Shown: positions 34,276-42,055, counted from the stretch's first letter. The stretch: 64,000 nt of DNA from UMGS1975 sp959600905 (GCA_959600905.1 CAUGNO010000007.1:60412-124411), one strand, 5' to 3'. Notes: generated by a model from the sequence alone, not told the origin. Numbers and translations are program-made.

Positions 34276-34428
34276 TTATGGCTTGGCAGAGGGCGGCGCC
34301 GGAGGGCGCTGCTTTTTTTGCGCGGTTTGCTGCGCGGCCTGAAGGGCTTGCAAAAGCTTTTGCGCTGTGCGCTGGGCTTGCGCAGGGGTCAGGTGGATGC
34401 AAACGGGATAAACATCGGGCCGAAGCAT
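34276..34428 (-). CDS. 50-residue protein opposite the recombinase, candidate accessory factor
   Basis: On the minus strand, ATG 34428 lies behind an excellent AAAAAGGAGG site and encodes 50 residues: MLRPDVYPVCIHLTPAQAQR, a Gln/Ala-rich helix (KLLQALQAAQQTAQ), then KKQ and a Pro-rich tail ending SAKP. The N-terminus is compact and the middle is a strong amphipathic helix. It diverges from the serine recombinase gene, with an inverted repeat between them. Recombination directionality factors are often small, helical and next to the integrase, so that role is possible but unproven. Confidence 0.55.
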   Translation of the reverse strand: MLRPDVYPVCIHLTPAQAQRTAQKLLQALQAAQQTAQKKQRPPAPPSAKP

Positions 34429-34448
34429 GGCGGTTCCTCCTTTTTACG

Positions 34449-34487
34449 CAGTGTATGCGTTATCGGCTGCGTGGGATGCATACGCTA
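34449..34487. repeat. Imperfect inverted repeat between small ORF and recombinase
   Basis: AGTGTATGC at 34449-34458 region faces GCATACGCT at 34478-34486 with one mismatch and a spacer of about 19 bp. It lies in the divergent promoter region, so it could be an operator for recombinase expression. Confidence 0.45.
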
Positions 34488-34506
34488 GACCGAGGGAGGC
34501 GATGCG

Positions 34507-35925
34507 ATGCGTGCTGCGATTTACAGCCGAAAATCGGTAAAGAGTGAGACGGGGGATTCCATTGAAAACCAGGCGGCGCTGTGCAGACAGTATATCGAGC
34601 AGCATTGGCCGCAGGCGGAGATAGAGGTCTATGAGGATGAGGGCTTTTCCGGTGCTACGCTGCACCGTCCGCAGTTTGCCGCGCTGATGGAGGCGGTGCA
34701 GGCCGGGCGGGTGGATATGCTGGTATGCTATCGGCTGGATCGGGTCAGCCGCAGCGTGACGGATTTTGCAGCCCTCATCGAAACGCTCAACCGCCGCCAG
34801 GTCAGCTTTGTCTGTATCCGGGAGCAATTCGATACCGCCACGCCGATGGGCAAAGCCATGCTCTATATTGCGTCCGTCTTCGCCCAGCTGGAACGAGAGA
34901 CCATTGCCGAGCGGGTCAGCGACAATATGCAGCTGCTGGCGCGTACCGGCCAATGGCTGGGCGGAAAGCCGCCGTTGGGCTTTTGCAGCGTGGCGGCCTC
35001 CCTTCAAACGCCGTCCGGCACCAAAACCATACACAGGCTGCGGACGGTTCCAAACCAGGCGCAGGCCGTCAAGGAAGCGTTTGCCGCCTTTGCAAACACG
35101 GGCCGCGCCCAGGCCGCGCAAAAGGCATTGGCGCAAAGGGGCATAGAGTACACCCTGGCCGGGGTAAAATCCATGTTGCGCAATCCGGTGTATTGTAAAG
35201 CAGATGAGCAAGCATACCGATATTTTGCCGGGCAGGGCGCGGTGCTGTGCTTTTCGCCGGAACAGGCCACCGGAGCGCAGGGCCTTATGGTATATAACAA
35301 ACGGCAGCATAGGAAAAAGCCCGGCGCTTGGCGGCCGCAGGCGCAATGGGTGGTGGCGCTGGGCGCGCATGAAGGGTTGATAGAGGGCGGGGTATGGCGG
35401 CGTGTACAGCAAAAGCTGGCAAAACAGCCAAGGAACCGCCTACCACAAAACCGATACGCCTTGTTTTCCGGGCTGCTGCGCTGCGGCGTATGCGGCGCGC
35501 CCATGGAGGCGAAAAAGCGCGCCTACGGCCGGGGGTTCGACTATGTCTGCCGGCGAAAACGGCGGCAGGGCATACAGGCGTGCCAAGGCCCCAATCTGGC
35601 GGGGGAAACAGCGGACAATAGCATTGAGCAGGCCTTTTGGCGGGCCATTTCTCCCTATCTGCAGCAGGCGCAGCAGGACAATGATACGGCAAAGGCGGCT
35701 GGCCTGCCGCAGATCGAACGGGCCATCCAGCTACTTTCGGAATTGCCGGACGCGGAGCCGATTTTGCAGCAGCTAGCGGCCCGTAAACGGCAAGAAATGA
35801 TACGGAGCATGCCGCTGCCAGCGCCGCTGTATACGCTGCCGCTGGCGCAAAAGCAGGCGATATACCGAGAGATCTTGGAAAAAATCGTATGGCGCAACGG
35901 TACGGTGCATCTATACTTTCAATAG
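34507..35925 (+). CDS. Large serine recombinase of the feoB element
   Basis: 472 residues from ATG 34507 behind GAGGGAGG. The N-terminal resolvase domain has AAIYSRKS with catalytic Ser10, the EDEGFSGATLHRPQF segment and CYRLDRVSRS. A recombinase domain follows (GGKPPLGF and a Gly-poor linker), then a zinc ribbon (LLRCGVCGAPM and later paired Cys in YVC and QACQG), then a helical C-terminus. Such enzymes integrate and excise DNA between short attP/attB sites. It ends 26 bp before the right junction core, the usual integrase-next-to-att arrangement. Confidence 0.95.
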   Translation: MRAAIYSRKSVKSETGDSIENQAALCRQYIEQHWPQAEIEVYEDEGFSGATLHRPQFAALMEAVQAGRVDMLVCYRLDRVSRSVTDFAALIETLNRRQVSFVCIREQFDTATPMGKAMLYIASVFAQLERETIAERVSDNMQLLARTGQWLGGKPPLGFCSVAASLQTPSGTKTIHRLRTVPNQAQAVKEAFAAFANTGRAQAAQKALAQRGIEYTLAGVKSMLRNPVYCKADEQAYRYFAGQGAVLCFSPEQATGAQGLMVYNKRQHRKKPGAWRPQAQWVVALGAHEGLIEGGVWRRVQQKLAKQPRNRLPQNRYALFSGLLRCGVCGAPMEAKKRAYGRGFDYVCRRKRRQGIQACQGPNLAGETADNSIEQAFWRAISPYLQQAQQDNDTAKAAGLPQIERAIQLLSELPDAEPILQQLAARKRQEMIRSMPLPAPLYTLPLAQKQAIYREILEKIVWRNGTVHLYFQ

Positions 35926-35932
35926 GAAATCC

Positions 35933-35957
35933 CCCTTTGGCAAAACGTCGCTTTCCC
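35933..35957 (+). other. Right attachment junction of the element
   Basis: The element arm CCCTTTGGCAAAACGTCG is followed by C, the shared core TTTCCC, and host feoB sequence AACGCTTCTTGCC. The arm mirrors the left-end arm (16 of 18 positions), so excision would rebuild a dyad-symmetric attP and an intact feoB. Confidence 0.88.
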
Positions 35958-36693
35958 AACGCTTCTTGCCATCATCTCGATGTTTTTTGTGGCGGGCACG
36001 GCGCAGAGCGGGCTCCTGTCTTCGCTGAATTCCACGCTGATCCTCACGGCGGTGATCGTGCTGGGCATTGTCATGACGTTCTGCGTTTCCAGCTTGCTGA
36101 GCAGAACCGTTCTAAAGGGCGTGCCTTCCTCCTTCACGCTGGAGCTGCCCCCCTACCGGCGGCCGCAGATCGGCAAGGTTATCGTTCGTTCCATTTGCGA
36201 CCGAACGCTGTTTGTGCTGGGCAGGGCGGTGGCAGTGGCGGCGCCCGCCGGGCTGCTGATCTGGGTTTTGGCCAACGTAAACATCGGGGGACTGACAATT
36301 TTGGCACATTGCACGCGGTTTTTGGACCCCTTTGCCCATCTCATCGGCTTGGATGGCGTGATTCTGATGGCATTTATCCTAGGCTTTCCCGCCAATGAAA
36401 TCGTATTTCCCATCATTCTCATGGCGTATATGGCAACGGGCAATCTGACAGACCTACCCTCTCTTATGGCGCTCAAGGGCATCTTGGTGCAAAATGGGTG
36501 GACGTGGCTCACGGCCCTGTGCACCGTGCTGTTTTCGCTGATGCATTGGCCTTGCTCTACCACCTGCCTGACCATCCACAAGGAAACGGGCAGCTGGAAG
36601 TGGACGGCGGCGGCCATGGCCATTCCCACGGGCGTGGGCATGGCGCTCTGCTTTTTGGTGGCTACGGCCGCCCGGCTGCTGGGCTTGGCGTAA
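35953..36693 (+). pseudogene. feoB: FeoB 3' part, separated by the element
   Basis: 246 codons continuing exactly where the 5' part stops: FPTLLAIISMFFVAG, then helices, the Fe-channel region GFPANEIVFPIILMAY, and HWPCSTTCLTIHKETGSWKW, the conserved C-terminal gate of FeoB. There is no start codon with a ribosome site at the junction; ATG 35980 is internal. Translation would need excision of the 10.65-kb element. Confidence 0.95.
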
Positions 36694-36726
36694 AAAGACG
36701 GCTGCGATATGCGGCCGTCTTTTTCA
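36692..36726 (+). terminator. Rho-independent terminator of the feo operon
   Basis: AAAAAGACGGC and GCCGTCTTTTT pair around a short loop directly at the feoB stop codon. Confidence 0.88.
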
Positions 36727-36744
36727 AAAAATGCAAAAAAGTGC

Positions 36745-36773
36745 TTGACAAACCAAACTGTAACTATTAAAAT
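36745..36773 (+). promoter_or_regulatory. Promoter of the Rrf2-thioredoxin operon
   Basis: TTGACA at 36745-36750, a 17-bp spacer and TAAAAT at 36768-36773. The spacer contains the left arm of the operator-like inverted repeat. Confidence 0.85.
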
Positions 36774-36812
36774 AACAGATGTAAAACTGAAACAATAAAA
36801 ATTACAGTTTGG
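36753..36812 (+). promoter_or_regulatory. Operator-like inverted repeat (Rrf2 autoregulation)
   Basis: CCAAACTGTAA at 36753-36763 is mirrored exactly by TTACAGTTTGG at 36802-36812. Within it, CTGTAA (36758-36763) faces TAACAG (36772-36777) in a near palindrome over the -10. Rrf2 regulators bind such ACTGTAA-type sites and repress their own operon. Confidence 0.65.
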
Positions 36813-36823
36813 GGAGGGATGAG

Positions 36824-37261
36824 ATGACAAGCGAGTTTACCGTGGCCATCCACGGCTTGGTGTACCTGCATCACCGGGGAGAGACGGCCTCCAGCGAAGT
36901 GCTGGCGCAAAACATCTGTACCAACCCGGCCCGGGTGCGCAAGGTAATGGCGAAATTGAAAAAAGCCGGCCTTGTAGACACCAAAGAGGGCGCTGTGGGC
37001 GGCTATCAAAGCGCGCGGGCGCCAGAAACGGTGACGCTGTGCGAAATTGCAGAGGCGCTGGGGGAGCGGTTTGTCTGTTCCTCTTGGCACAGCGGCGGAA
37101 AGGATCTGCCCTGTTTGGTGGCCTCCGGCATGGCCGGGGTGATGGATGCCCTGTATCAAGAGCTGGATACGCTGTGTAGACAGCGCCTTTCCCACATTAC
37201 GCTGGCAGATGTGGCGCATAAGATCTTTTCCGGCAGGGCACAACAGGAACCGGGGGCATAA
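36824..37261 (+). CDS. Rrf2 family transcriptional regulator
   Basis: 145 residues from ATG 36824 behind GGGGAGGG. It has the N-terminal winged helix typical of the family (FTVAIHGLVYLHHRGETASS, then LAQNICTNPARVRKVMAKLKKAGLV, EGAVGGYQSAR) and a C-terminal dimerisation helix. Only two cysteines occur in the cluster region (CSSWHSGGKDLPC), not the three of IscR/NsrR, so it may be a thiol or ligand sensor of the YwnA kind. It is co-transcribed with thioredoxin, suggesting a disulfide or electrophile stress response. Confidence 0.88.
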   Translation: MTSEFTVAIHGLVYLHHRGETASSEVLAQNICTNPARVRKVMAKLKKAGLVDTKEGAVGGYQSARAPETVTLCEIAEALGERFVCSSWHSGGKDLPCLVASGMAGVMDALYQELDTLCRQRLSHITLADVAHKIFSGRAQQEPGA

Positions 37262-37339
37262 AACGCCTCCGCAGGGCAAGACGAACAGAAAACAAAGCAA
37301 AAAAACGCGAAAAACAAAAGACATAGGAGGAAACATACA

Positions 37340-37660
37340 ATGGCAATCGTTACATTGACAAAGGACAATTTTCAGCAGGAAGTCATGCAGGCTGCCGAGC
37401 CGGTGCTGGTGGATTTCTGGGCCAGTTGGTGCGGCCCGTGCCGGATGCTGAGCCCCATTGTGGATCAGCTGGCAGAGGAATTGGGCGGCAAGGTAAAGGT
37501 TGGCAAGGTAAACGTAGACGATGAACAGGCGCTGGCAGAGCAGTTCCGTATCATGACCATTCCCACGCTGATGCTTTTCAAAGGCGGCCAGCAGGTGGCG
37601 GCGTCGGTAGGCGTCAAGAGCAAGGCGGATCTGCTGGATATGGTAAACAGCGCGCTGTAA
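37340..37660 (+). CDS. trxA: Thioredoxin
   Basis: 106 residues behind AGGAGG, the standard thioredoxin length. It has FWASWCGPCRML with the redox-active CGPC, the cis-proline loop MTIPTLMLFKGG, and the buried Asp in PVLVDFWA. It reduces protein disulfides in the cytoplasm using thioredoxin reductase, which is not in the window. The gene sits 78 bp after the Rrf2 regulator with no terminator between. Confidence 0.96.
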   Translation: MAIVTLTKDNFQQEVMQAAEPVLVDFWASWCGPCRMLSPIVDQLAEELGGKVKVGKVNVDDEQALAEQFRIMTIPTLMLFKGGQQVAASVGVKSKADLLDMVNSAL

Positions 37661-37668
37661 AGCAAAAG

Positions 37669-37697
37669 AAAAAACAGGCCCACGGCCTGTTTTTTTA
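37669..37697. terminator. Bidirectional terminator between trxA and mntP
   Basis: AAAAAACAGGCC and GGCCTGTTTTTT pair around CAC, and the A and T runs suit both converging genes. Confidence 0.92.
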
Positions 37698-37700
37698 CAT

Positions 37701-38261
37701 TTAACCGAGAAAGCCCAGGTGCTCTAGCAGGATTTTCAGCCCAATCAAAATCAGGACCAAGCCGCCCAGGCATTCTGCCTTGGATTTATATTTGGCGCCA
37801 AAGGCGTGCCCCAGCTTAACCCCGGCAAACGAAAGCAGAGAGGTGACGCCGCCGATCAGCGGCAGAGCGATATACATGTTGACCTGTAAAAACGCAAACG
37901 TGATGCCAACAGCCAGCGCATCGATGCTGGTGGCAACGGCCAGCGGCAGCATGGCGCGCGGGCCGAAATCCGCGTTTTCCGGCTCGGCCTCCCGGCGGGA
38001 TTCCCGGATCATATTGGCGCCGATAAAGCATAGCAGCACAAAGGCGATCCAATGATCAAAGCTGGTGATCATCGATTGAAACTGGCGGCCCAGCACATAG
38101 CCCAAAAACGGCATCAGCATCTGAAACCCGCCAAAATACAGCCCGGCTGCCGTACAATGCCGGATACTGGCTTGGCTGCTGGAAAGCCCTTTGCAGATCG
38201 AAACAGCAAAGGCGTCCATGCTCAGCCCTACGGCAATGAGCAATAGTTCCCAAGTCGTCAT
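37701..38261 (-). CDS. mntP: MntP, manganese efflux pump
   Basis: 186 residues from ATG 38261; the longer frame from 38354 runs into the riboswitch. There are six membrane helices in two related halves, each with an acidic motif, VGLSMDAFAVSI in the first and ATSIDALAVGITFAF in the second. MntP expels Mn(II) when it is in excess. The upstream yybP-ykoY riboswitch gives direct Mn(II)-dependent induction, which supports this family assignment over other LysE-like exporters. Confidence 0.95.
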   Translation of the reverse strand: MTTWELLLIAVGLSMDAFAVSICKGLSSSQASIRHCTAAGLYFGGFQMLMPFLGYVLGRQFQSMITSFDHWIAFVLLCFIGANMIRESRREAEPENADFGPRAMLPLAVATSIDALAVGITFAFLQVNMYIALPLIGGVTSLLSFAGVKLGHAFGAKYKSKAECLGGLVLILIGLKILLEHLGFLG

Positions 38262-38345
38262 ATTCCATTCAACCCCTACAAAGATTGAAAAACCCAGCCC
38301 ACACAAATAAGGGATACAAAAAAAGACGCATACAGGCCAAACAAA

Positions 38346-38440
38346 GCCCTGCATGAGTCTCGTTCATTAAGGCAAGCCAGGCATGCGCCAGTATGTTGAC
38401 TTGCCACGCACAGCGTGCGCACAACTACTCCCTCACGGGT
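38346..38440 (-). promoter_or_regulatory. yybP-ykoY manganese riboswitch
   Basis: Read on the minus strand, the leader has GGGAGTAG (38432-38425), a GTCAACATACTGGC block and an AATGAACGAGACTC block, the conserved segments of the yybP-ykoY motif. This class binds Mn(II) and turns on efflux genes. Confidence 0.85.
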
Positions 38441-38556
38441 TTTTCATGTTCTCAAAAAATACCATAAAATTCGGGGCTTGTCAACGCAAACAAAAACACT
38501 TTACAGTTTTGCGCGTTGTCGTGTAGCATAGAAGAAAAAGCATGGGAGGAAAAACA

Positions 38557-39003
38557 ATGCAGACAATGCCTGTATATATCAAAAAGCTGAAGGCGCAGGC
38601 GGCCATGCCCAGCTATGGCTCGGCAGAGGCGGCGGGCGCGGATCTTTACGCCTGCCTGGAAACGGCGGTAGAAATTGCGGCGGGCGGTACGGCGATGATA
38701 CCGACGGGCCTGGCCATGGAGCTGCCGGAGGGCACGGTAGGCCTGGTGTACGCGCGCAGCGGCCTGGCCAGCAAAAAGGGGCTGGCGCCGGCCAACAAGG
38801 TAGGCGTAATCGACAGCGATTATCGCGGCGAAGTGATGGTGGCGCTGCATAACCACAGCGCACAGGCTGCCGTGGTGGAGCCTGGCGAGCGCATTGCGCA
38901 GCTGGTGGTTGCGCCTGTGCTGCGGGCTGCCTTTGCCGAGGCAGACGCGCTGAGCGATACGGTGCGCGGGGAGGGCGGCTTTGGGTCCACAGGACGAAAA
39001 TAA
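38557..39003 (+). CDS. dut: dUTP diphosphatase
   Basis: 148 residues from ATG 38557 behind GGGAGGA. All five motifs of trimeric dUTPases are present: AGADLYA, ARSGLASKKG, GVIDSDYRGE, ERIAQLVV and RGEGGFGSTGR. It hydrolyses dUTP to dUMP and diphosphate, keeping uracil out of DNA and feeding dTMP synthesis. The end overlaps the start of the radical SAM gene by 23 bp. Confidence 0.95.
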   Translation: MQTMPVYIKKLKAQAAMPSYGSAEAAGADLYACLETAVEIAAGGTAMIPTGLAMELPEGTVGLVYARSGLASKKGLAPANKVGVIDSDYRGEVMVALHNHSAQAAVVEPGERIAQLVVAPVLRAAFAEADALSDTVRGEGGFGSTGRK

Positions 39004-39913
39004 CACGGCAGGCCGTGTGCCCACGGTGCCGGCCAAAACCATCGTGACACGCACAAAGAACCGCGCATGGTTTGGCACGGATTACAATATGAACCTGTAC
39101 CGCGGCTGCTGCCATGGCTGTATCTATTGCGACAGCCGCAGCAGCTGCTATGGCATCGAGGCGTTTGATACCGTGCGCATCAAGGAAAACGCCATACCGT
39201 TGGTGGCGGAGGAGCTGCGCAAAAAGCGCAAAAAGGGCGTTGTGGGCACAGGCGCGATGAGCGATCCGTACAATCCGTTGGAGCAAACGCTGAAGCTGAC
39301 GCGGCAGGCGCTGGTGTTGATCCAGCGGTATGGGTTCGGCGTGGCCATTGCCACCAAAAGCCCGCTGGTAGCCCGCGACGCCGATGTGCTGTTGGAAATC
39401 GGACGCACGGCGCCGGCATTTGTCAAATTTACCCTGACCACAGCAGACGATGCCCTGTGCCGCAGGATAGAGCCGCATGTGGCGCCGACCAGCGCGCGCC
39501 TGGCCGCCATGGAAACGCTGGCGGGCCAAGGCATATGCTGCGGGGTGCTGCTTATGCCGTTGCTGCCGTATATCAACGATACGGAGGAAAACGTGCTGCG
39601 TTTGGTGCACGGCGCTGCGGATGCAGGGGCGCAGTTTGTGTATCCGGGGTTTGGCGTGACGCTGCGGGAAAACCAGAGGAATTATTTTTATCAGCAGCTG
39701 GATCGTCTGTTTCCGGGCGTAAAGGCACAGTATCAGCGCCAGGGCCAGCCGTATCTGCATAAAAGCCCGCGTGCCCAAGCGTTGACAAAGGCGTTTGTAC
39801 AGGCCTGCCGGGCACGGCGCCTGGCCTATCGTATGGAGGATATCATCGCATTGACGCAGCGCTCTGAGCACGCCTGCCAGCTTTCCTTTTTTAGCGCAGA
39901 GGAACAGGGATGA
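38981..39913 (+). CDS. Radical SAM protein of the spore photoproduct lyase-like group
   Basis: 310 residues from TTG 38981, which overlaps dut and has GGGAGGG upstream; no internal start has a better site. It has a cluster motif C-x3-C-x2-C in RGCCHGCIYC, followed by GTGAMSDPYNPLEQ and ATKSPLVARDADVL. These are features of SplB-related and Rv2578c-like radical SAM proteins, whose substrates are mostly unknown. The DNA-repair link is by homology only; overlap with dut hints at shared expression. Confidence 0.85.
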   Translation: MGPQDENNTAGRVPTVPAKTIVTRTKNRAWFGTDYNMNLYRGCCHGCIYCDSRSSCYGIEAFDTVRIKENAIPLVAEELRKKRKKGVVGTGAMSDPYNPLEQTLKLTRQALVLIQRYGFGVAIATKSPLVARDADVLLEIGRTAPAFVKFTLTTADDALCRRIEPHVAPTSARLAAMETLAGQGICCGVLLMPLLPYINDTEENVLRLVHGAADAGAQFVYPGFGVTLRENQRNYFYQQLDRLFPGVKAQYQRQGQPYLHKSPRAQALTKAFVQACRARRLAYRMEDIIALTQRSEHACQLSFFSAEEQG

Positions 39914-39974
39914 TAAATAATACAAGACGATACTTTTTTTGAGGTATAATTCCAAAATATAATAAGAAAACCGC

Positions 39975-40003
39975 TTGCATTCTATAGAGGTATTTGTTAT
40001 ACT
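39975..40003 (+). promoter_or_regulatory. Promoter of the alcohol dehydrogenase gene
   Basis: TTGCAT at 39975-39980, a 17-bp spacer and TATACT at 39998-40003. The region is AT-rich, and ATACAAGA (about 39919) is mirrored by TCTTGTAT (about 40028) around the promoter, a possible operator. Confidence 0.65.
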
Positions 40004-40113
40004 GATAATACTAAACGATACTATATTATCTTGTATGTCATCAGATGGATAAGGGGTCCGCATCGGCTCCGGAGGTCTGTTGCATAAAAATTCTTTACTT
40101 GGAGGAGATTTAC

Positions 40114-41280
40114 ATGCAGGACTTTCTCTATGACAATTACACCCGTCTGCTGTTTGGCAAAGACGCCGAGGCGCAGCTAGGCGCCCAGGCGGCGGAGTTT
40201 TCCAAGGCAAAAAAGGCGCTGATCGTATATGGCAGCGACCGTGTAAAAAAAGATGGGCTTTTGGGCCGTTCGGAGCAGGCGCTTCAAGATCAAGGGTTTG
40301 AAACAAAATGCCTGGGCGGCGTGGTGCCCAACCCCAGGCTGAGCAAGGTGCATGAGGGCATCCAGATGGCGCGCGAAATGGGCGCGGACTTTATCCTGGG
40401 CGTAGGCGGCGGCAGCGTCATGGATACCGCTAAGGCCATTGCCGCCGGCGTACCGTATGAGGGCGATGTATGGGATTTTGCCATTGGCAAGGCGGAGCTG
40501 GCCACGGCGCTGCCGGTGGGCGTGGTAGCTACGATGGCGGCCACGGGCTCGGAATCCAGCGAATGGGCCGTGATTACCAACGACGAGGATATGTCCAAAT
40601 TGGGCATTGGCGGCGGGTGTTTGCGGCCGGCGTTTGCTGTGCTCAATCCGGAACTGACGATGACGCAGCCGGCCTATCAGACGGCCTGCGGCTGTGTGGA
40701 CATCATGGCGCATGTGATGGATTCGTTCTTTACCCGCACGCCGGACTGCGTTTTGACGGACAACATGAGCATCGCGCTGCTCAAGACTGTGGTGGAGTTT
40801 GCGCCCATCGCGCTGAAAGAGCCAAACAACTATCATGCGCGCGCAGAATTGATGCTGACCAGCACGCTGGCCATGAGCGGCCTGGTGGGGATGGACCGCA
40901 TCACCTGCCTGAATGCCCACTCCTTGGGCGAGGATTTCGGCGGCCTGTACGATTTGACGCACGGCGCCACCCTGGCCATAGTGGAGCCGGCGCTGCTGAC
41001 GTATAAGGTGGAGGCATATCTGCCGCGCCTGGTGCGCTTTGCCAAAGAGGTCTGGGGCGTTAGCGGCGAGGATGATAAGGCCGTGGCGCTGGAGGGCATC
41101 GAGCGCATGAAACAGTTCTTCCGCTCTATGGGCGTGCCGGTGACGTTCCGTGAAGTAGGCATCGATATCGACAAGGACGGCAGGATGCTCGCCCAGCGTA
41201 TCGAAGCGTTTGAAGGCGGCTCTGTGTATGTGGATCTTTCCCACGAGGATGTATATCAGGTGTATTCCTTGGCAAAATAA
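40114..41280 (+). CDS. Iron-containing alcohol dehydrogenase (butanol dehydrogenase-like)
   Basis: 388 residues from ATG 40114 behind GGAGGAG. It has the NAD(P)-binding GGGSVMDTAKAIA and the dinucleotide loop ATGSESSEWAVI. The metal-binding His residues lie in MAHVMDSF, LNAHSLGEDF and DLTHGATLAI, as in BdhA/YqhD-type enzymes. It probably reduces aldehydes to alcohols during fermentation or detoxification. It is monocistronic, with its own promoter and terminator. Confidence 0.93.
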   Translation: MQDFLYDNYTRLLFGKDAEAQLGAQAAEFSKAKKALIVYGSDRVKKDGLLGRSEQALQDQGFETKCLGGVVPNPRLSKVHEGIQMAREMGADFILGVGGGSVMDTAKAIAAGVPYEGDVWDFAIGKAELATALPVGVVATMAATGSESSEWAVITNDEDMSKLGIGGGCLRPAFAVLNPELTMTQPAYQTACGCVDIMAHVMDSFFTRTPDCVLTDNMSIALLKTVVEFAPIALKEPNNYHARAELMLTSTLAMSGLVGMDRITCLNAHSLGEDFGGLYDLTHGATLAIVEPALLTYKVEAYLPRLVRFAKEVWGVSGEDDKAVALEGIERMKQFFRSMGVPVTFREVGIDIDKDGRMLAQRIEAFEGGSVYVDLSHEDVYQVYSLAK

Positions 41281-41306
41281 AGAAGGGCAAACGCCCTTCT
41301 TTTTTT
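41280..41306 (+). terminator. Rho-independent terminator after the alcohol dehydrogenase gene
   Basis: AAGAAGGGC and GCCCTTCTT pair around AAAC, followed by a T run. Confidence 0.92.
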
Positions 41307-41372
41307 CATTGACTTTTTTCCATTTTCGGGCAATGATACTAAGGAGAAAGCAAGCATTGGGAGGTGCAAAAG

Positions 41373-42014
41373 ATGGATGAGACCGTATTGTGGCAGCTGA
41401 GCTATGGCATGTATGCCATTGGCGCAAAGCACGGCGAAGAGGATAAGGGGTGCATCGTCAACACGGTGGTGCAGATCACGGCGGAAAATCCCATCATCGC
41501 AGTGAGCATGAATAAGGATAACTATACCTATGAGGTCATCCGGGAGAGCGGGCAGTTTGCCGTTTCCATCCTGGGCGAAGAGGTGGATAACAACGTCATT
41601 GCAGAGCTGGGCTTTGCATCAGGGCGTACGAAGGAAAAATTCAAGCTCTTTGCAGCGGGGCATACCAAGGAGGGCCTGCCCATTGTGGAGCAGGGCGCCG
41701 TTGGGTATTTGACCTGCAAGGTGTTACAGATGGTGGACGCGGAAACGCACGCGGTCATCTTGGCGCGCGTTGTGGATGCCCAAAAGGGAGACGCGAAAAC
41801 GCCGATGACGTATGCCTACTACCATGCGGTGCGCAAGGGCAAAGCCCCTAAAAACGCGCCGACCTACCGCAAGGAGGCAACGGCTGCAACGGAGAAGAAA
41901 ACCTGCGTATGCACGGTATGCGGGTATGTCTATGAGGGCAGCCTGGACAGCATGCCGGAGGATTATCAGTGCCCCATCTGCAAAAATGGGAAATCCTTTT
42001 TCAAAGAGCAATAA
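41373..42014 (+). CDS. Flavin reductase-like protein fused to rubredoxin
   Basis: 213 residues from ATG 41373 behind GGGAGGTG. Residues 1-150 are a flavin reductase/flavoredoxin domain that binds FMN (NTVVQITAENPIIAVSMNKD, SILGEEV). After a linker, residues about 172-213 form a rubredoxin domain with VCTVCGYVYEG and YQCPICKNG, giving four Cys for one iron. Such fusions pass electrons in anaerobes, for example to oxygen- or peroxide-detoxifying proteins. No partner oxidase is adjacent. Confidence 0.92.
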   Translation: MDETVLWQLSYGMYAIGAKHGEEDKGCIVNTVVQITAENPIIAVSMNKDNYTYEVIRESGQFAVSILGEEVDNNVIAELGFASGRTKEKFKLFAAGHTKEGLPIVEQGAVGYLTCKVLQMVDAETHAVILARVVDAQKGDAKTPMTYAYYHAVRKGKAPKNAPTYRKEATAATEKKTCVCTVCGYVYEGSLDSMPEDYQCPICKNGKSFFKEQ

Positions 42015-42018
42015 GCTG

Positions 42019-42045
42019 AAAAGAGAGCCGAAAGGCTCTTTTTTC
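42019..42045 (+). terminator. Rho-independent terminator after the flavin reductase-rubredoxin gene
   Basis: AGAGCC and GGCTCT pair around GAAA and end in a T run. Confidence 0.85.
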
Positions 42046-42055
42046 ATGCGCTTCG

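Larger units (their letters stand above)
25301..35951 (+). mobile_element. 10.65-kb integrative element inserted in feoB
   Basis: The element splits feoB at the codons for GRFPT. Both junctions share TTTCCC (25301-25306 and 35952-35957), and removal of 10,651 bp restores the FeoB frame. The rejoined element ends form an inverted repeat, CCCTTTGGCAAAACGTCG (35933-35950) against CGACGTTTTACAAAAGGG (25306-25323), matching at 16 of 18 positions, the expected form of a serine-integrase attP. The right end carries the recombinase gene itself. Cargo: ABC importer, cytidylyltransferase fusion, three licD-like genes, a flippase-like gene, a small membrane gene and a 50-codon minus-strand ORF. No conjugation or phage genes are seen. 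Confidence 0.93.

Noticed and set aside
35980..36693. Independent short membrane protein starting at ATG 35980
   Set aside because: The frame continues upstream through FPTLLAIIS into the junction with the feoB 5' part, has no ribosome site at that ATG, and matches the FeoB C-terminal half.
38579..40306. Long minus-strand open frame of 575 codons opposite dut and the radical SAM gene
   Set aside because: It is an antisense shadow: no ribosome site, an arginine- and proline-rich nonsense composition, and the plus strand has clear conserved enzymes.
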